DNA from: Lachnospiraceae bacterium
GTDB lineage: Bacteria; Bacillota; Clostridia; Lachnospirales; Lachnospiraceae
Reading direction: 5' to 3'
NCBI GenBank assembly: GCA_900771995.1
Contig: CAAGQC010000023.1
Span: forward strand, 1 to 23,431
DNA: 23,431 bases
This document shows, piece by piece, positions 21,835 through 23,431 of the stretch. The notes below the pieces were generated by a model. That model was not told the DNA's origin, searched no databases, and saw nothing but the letters and a program-made list of their open reading frames with translations. The position numbers were made by a program, and so were the translations under genes. Each line of letters begins with the position of its first letter. Position 1 is the first letter of the stretch.

Positions 21835-23349
21835 ATGGGCAATACACGGAAAAAGACATACATCATGGCGCTGGACCAGGGAACCACCAGTTCCCGCTGC
21901 ATCCTGTTCGACAAACAGGGTAACATCTGCTCCATGGCACAGAAAGAATTCACACAGATCTATCCCCAGCCCGGCTGGGTAGAACATAACCCTATGGAAA
22001 TCTGGTCTTCCCAGCTGGGAGTGGCCATTGAGAGCATGGCTGTCTTAGGCATTACCGATGACCAGATCGAAGCCATCGGCATTACCAATCAGCGGGAAAC
22101 CACCATTATCTGGGATAAAAATACCGGAGAACCCGTATACAATGCCATCGTATGGCAGTGCCGCCGGACCTCCGATATGATCGAAGAACTGAAAAAGGAC
22201 GGTTTTGACCGGATCATCCGGGAGAAGACCGGACTGATCCCCGATGCCTATTTCAGTGCATCGAAGATCGCCTGGATCCTGAACAATGTTCCCGGAGCCA
22301 GAGAACGGGCGGAGCGGGGAGAACTGCTCTTCGGTACGGTGGATACCTGGCTGATCTGGAACCTGACCAAGGGTGCCGTGCATGTGACGGATTATACCAA
22401 TGCGTCCCGTACCATGCTTTTCGATATTCATAATCTCTGCTGGGATCAAGAGATCCTGAAGCGTTTTAACATTCCGGAGAGTCTGCTTCCCAGAGTGTGC
22501 TGTTCCAGTGAGATCTATGGCAGGACTGATGCCTCCGTGCTGGGTGGAGAGATTCCCATTGCCGGTGCGGCAGGCGACCAGCAGGCGGCGCTGTTCGGAC
22601 AGTGCTGTTTTGAACAGGGAGAAGTAAAAAATACTTACGGAACCGGCTGCTTCTTATTAATGAATACCGGACACGAAGCCATTACTTCCCGTTCCGGGCT
22701 GCTGACCACCATTGCGGCCAGCACTTCGAAAAATGTGGAATATGCCCTGGAGGGCAGCGTGTTCGTGGCCGGTGCCGGAATCCAGTGGCTTCGCGACAGC
22801 ATGCGGATGTTAAAGACTTCTGCCCAGTCCCAGGAATATGCGGAACATGTACCGGATACCGCCGGTGTCTACATCGTTCCGGCCTTTGCGGGAATGGGCG
22901 CACCTTATTGGAATCAGTATGCCAGAGGAACCATCGTGGGCATTACCAGAGGCTGTACCAAGGAGCATTTCATCCGCGCTACTCTGGAATCCATCGCCTA
23001 TCAGACGGCGGATGTGCTGGAAGCCATGGAGAAGGACAGTGGCATTGACTTAAAGAGCCTGAAAGTCGACGGCGGTGCCAGCGCCAATGATTTCCTCATG
23101 CAGTTCCAGGCGGATATTGTAAATACGCAGGTGCGCCGTCCGGCCTGCATCGAGACTACCGCGCTGGGAGCGGCATATTTGGCGGGACTTGCCGTGGGCT
23201 ATTGGAAAAACCGTGACGAGATCCGGGAAAACTGGCAGATCGGAGCATCCTTTGCCCCGGAAATGGAGGAAGAATCCCGGAAGAAACTGTTAAAAGGCTG
23301 GCACCGCGCCGTGAAATGTGCGCTGGCCTGGGCAGAGGATGAAATCTAA
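21835..23349 (+). CDS. glpK: Glycerol kinase
   Basis: Cytoplasmic FGGY-family kinase, 504 aa, phosphorylating glycerol to glycerol-3-phosphate, the substrate of the enzymes upstream. The ATG at 21835 is preferred (GGGAGG at 21817-21822, spacing 12, and a length like E. coli GlpK); the ATG at 21802 would add 11 residues. The phosphate-binding loop is LDQGTTSSR (13-21), the glycerol-contacting regions are PQPGWVEHNP and VTDYTNASRTMLFDI, and the catalytic Asp lies in IAGAAGDQQAALFGQ. The second nucleotide motif KVDGGASANDFLMQFQAD is complete. The loop before it reads GRTDASVLGGEIP, one residue shorter than in Enterococcus GlpK and without the His that HPr phosphorylates there. No glpF or terminator is visible before the window ends. 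Confidence 0.97.
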   Translation: MGNTRKKTYIMALDQGTTSSRCILFDKQGNICSMAQKEFTQIYPQPGWVEHNPMEIWSSQLGVAIESMAVLGITDDQIEAIGITNQRETTIIWDKNTGEPVYNAIVWQCRRTSDMIEELKKDGFDRIIREKTGLIPDAYFSASKIAWILNNVPGARERAERGELLFGTVDTWLIWNLTKGAVHVTDYTNASRTMLFDIHNLCWDQEILKRFNIPESLLPRVCCSSEIYGRTDASVLGGEIPIAGAAGDQQAALFGQCCFEQGEVKNTYGTGCFLLMNTGHEAITSRSGLLTTIAASTSKNVEYALEGSVFVAGAGIQWLRDSMRMLKTSAQSQEYAEHVPDTAGVYIVPAFAGMGAPYWNQYARGTIVGITRGCTKEHFIRATLESIAYQTADVLEAMEKDSGIDLKSLKVDGGASANDFLMQFQADIVNTQVRRPACIETTALGAAYLAGLAVGYWKNRDEIRENWQIGASFAPEMEEESRKKLLKGWHRAVKCALAWAEDEI

Positions 23350-23357
23350 ACAAAACC

Positions 23358-23423
23358 GTAACTATTCAGCACCCCATTCGCAAAATCGCTGCGATGCAGC
23401 TTTCCTTTTGCTCATGTGGTTAC
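23358..23423. repeat. Nested palindrome, possible interspersed repeat
   Basis: Three nested inverted arms share one centre: GTAAC (23358-23362)/GTTAC (23419-23423), GCAAAA (23380-23385)/TTTTGC (23406-23411) and GCTGC (23388-23392)/GCAGC (23396-23400) around GAT. It lies directly after glpK and has no good T-tract. Its layout resembles short palindromic intergenic repeats; a single copy is in the window, so repetition cannot be shown. Confidence 0.35.
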
Positions 23424-23431
23424 TTCGCCAT

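Overview
The window looks like a stretch of chromosome from a Gram-positive anaerobe of the Clostridia, most likely Lachnospiraceae. This is an inference from three things: the gene families present (YesM/YesN two-component pair, LplB/LplC-type sugar permeases without their own ATPase, an Amt-PII fusion, a GlpA/DUF1667/GlpK cluster), the A/G-rich AGGAGG-type ribosome binding sites, and intrinsic terminators that close most transcription units. No rRNA, tRNA, CRISPR array, insertion sequence or prophage gene was seen.

Left part (1-9566): a sugar sensing, import and breakdown locus. A histidine kinase (cut by the window edge) and an AraC-type response regulator are followed by a terminator whose loop also carries the -35 box of the next promoter. 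A lipoprotein solute-binding protein, two permeases, a family 3 glycosidase of the His-Asp type, a beta-phosphoglucomutase and a YczE/YitT-type membrane protein then run in one direction. The His-Asp type of GH3 enzyme is known to include phosphorylases that release beta-sugar-1-phosphates, which is what beta-phosphoglucomutase consumes. The operon can therefore be read as import of a short beta-glycoside, phosphorolysis and entry into glycolysis.

Middle part (9491-15699): a long structured leader with two terminators precedes an ammonium transporter fused to its own P-II regulatory domain, in which the usual uridylylation tyrosine is methionine. After this come a MATE transporter, a YghZ-like aldo/keto reductase, an AEC-family transporter and a remnant of an alpha/beta hydrolase that has lost its nucleophile region by an in-frame internal deletion.

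Right part (15718-23431): hflK-hflC on the minus strand converge on the hydrolase remnant across a bidirectional terminator. A divergent region separates them from a polysaccharide deacetylase. The last operon holds a GlpA-like flavoprotein with a C-terminal [2Fe-2S] motif, an FAD/NAD oxidoreductase, a small Cys-rich DUF1667 protein and glycerol kinase: a glycerol utilisation module whose kinase lacks the HPr-phosphorylated histidine of many Firmicutes. The window ends in a nested palindromic sequence that looks like an interspersed repeat.

Coordinates and motifs were read by eye; all family assignments rest on recognisable motifs and not on database searches.
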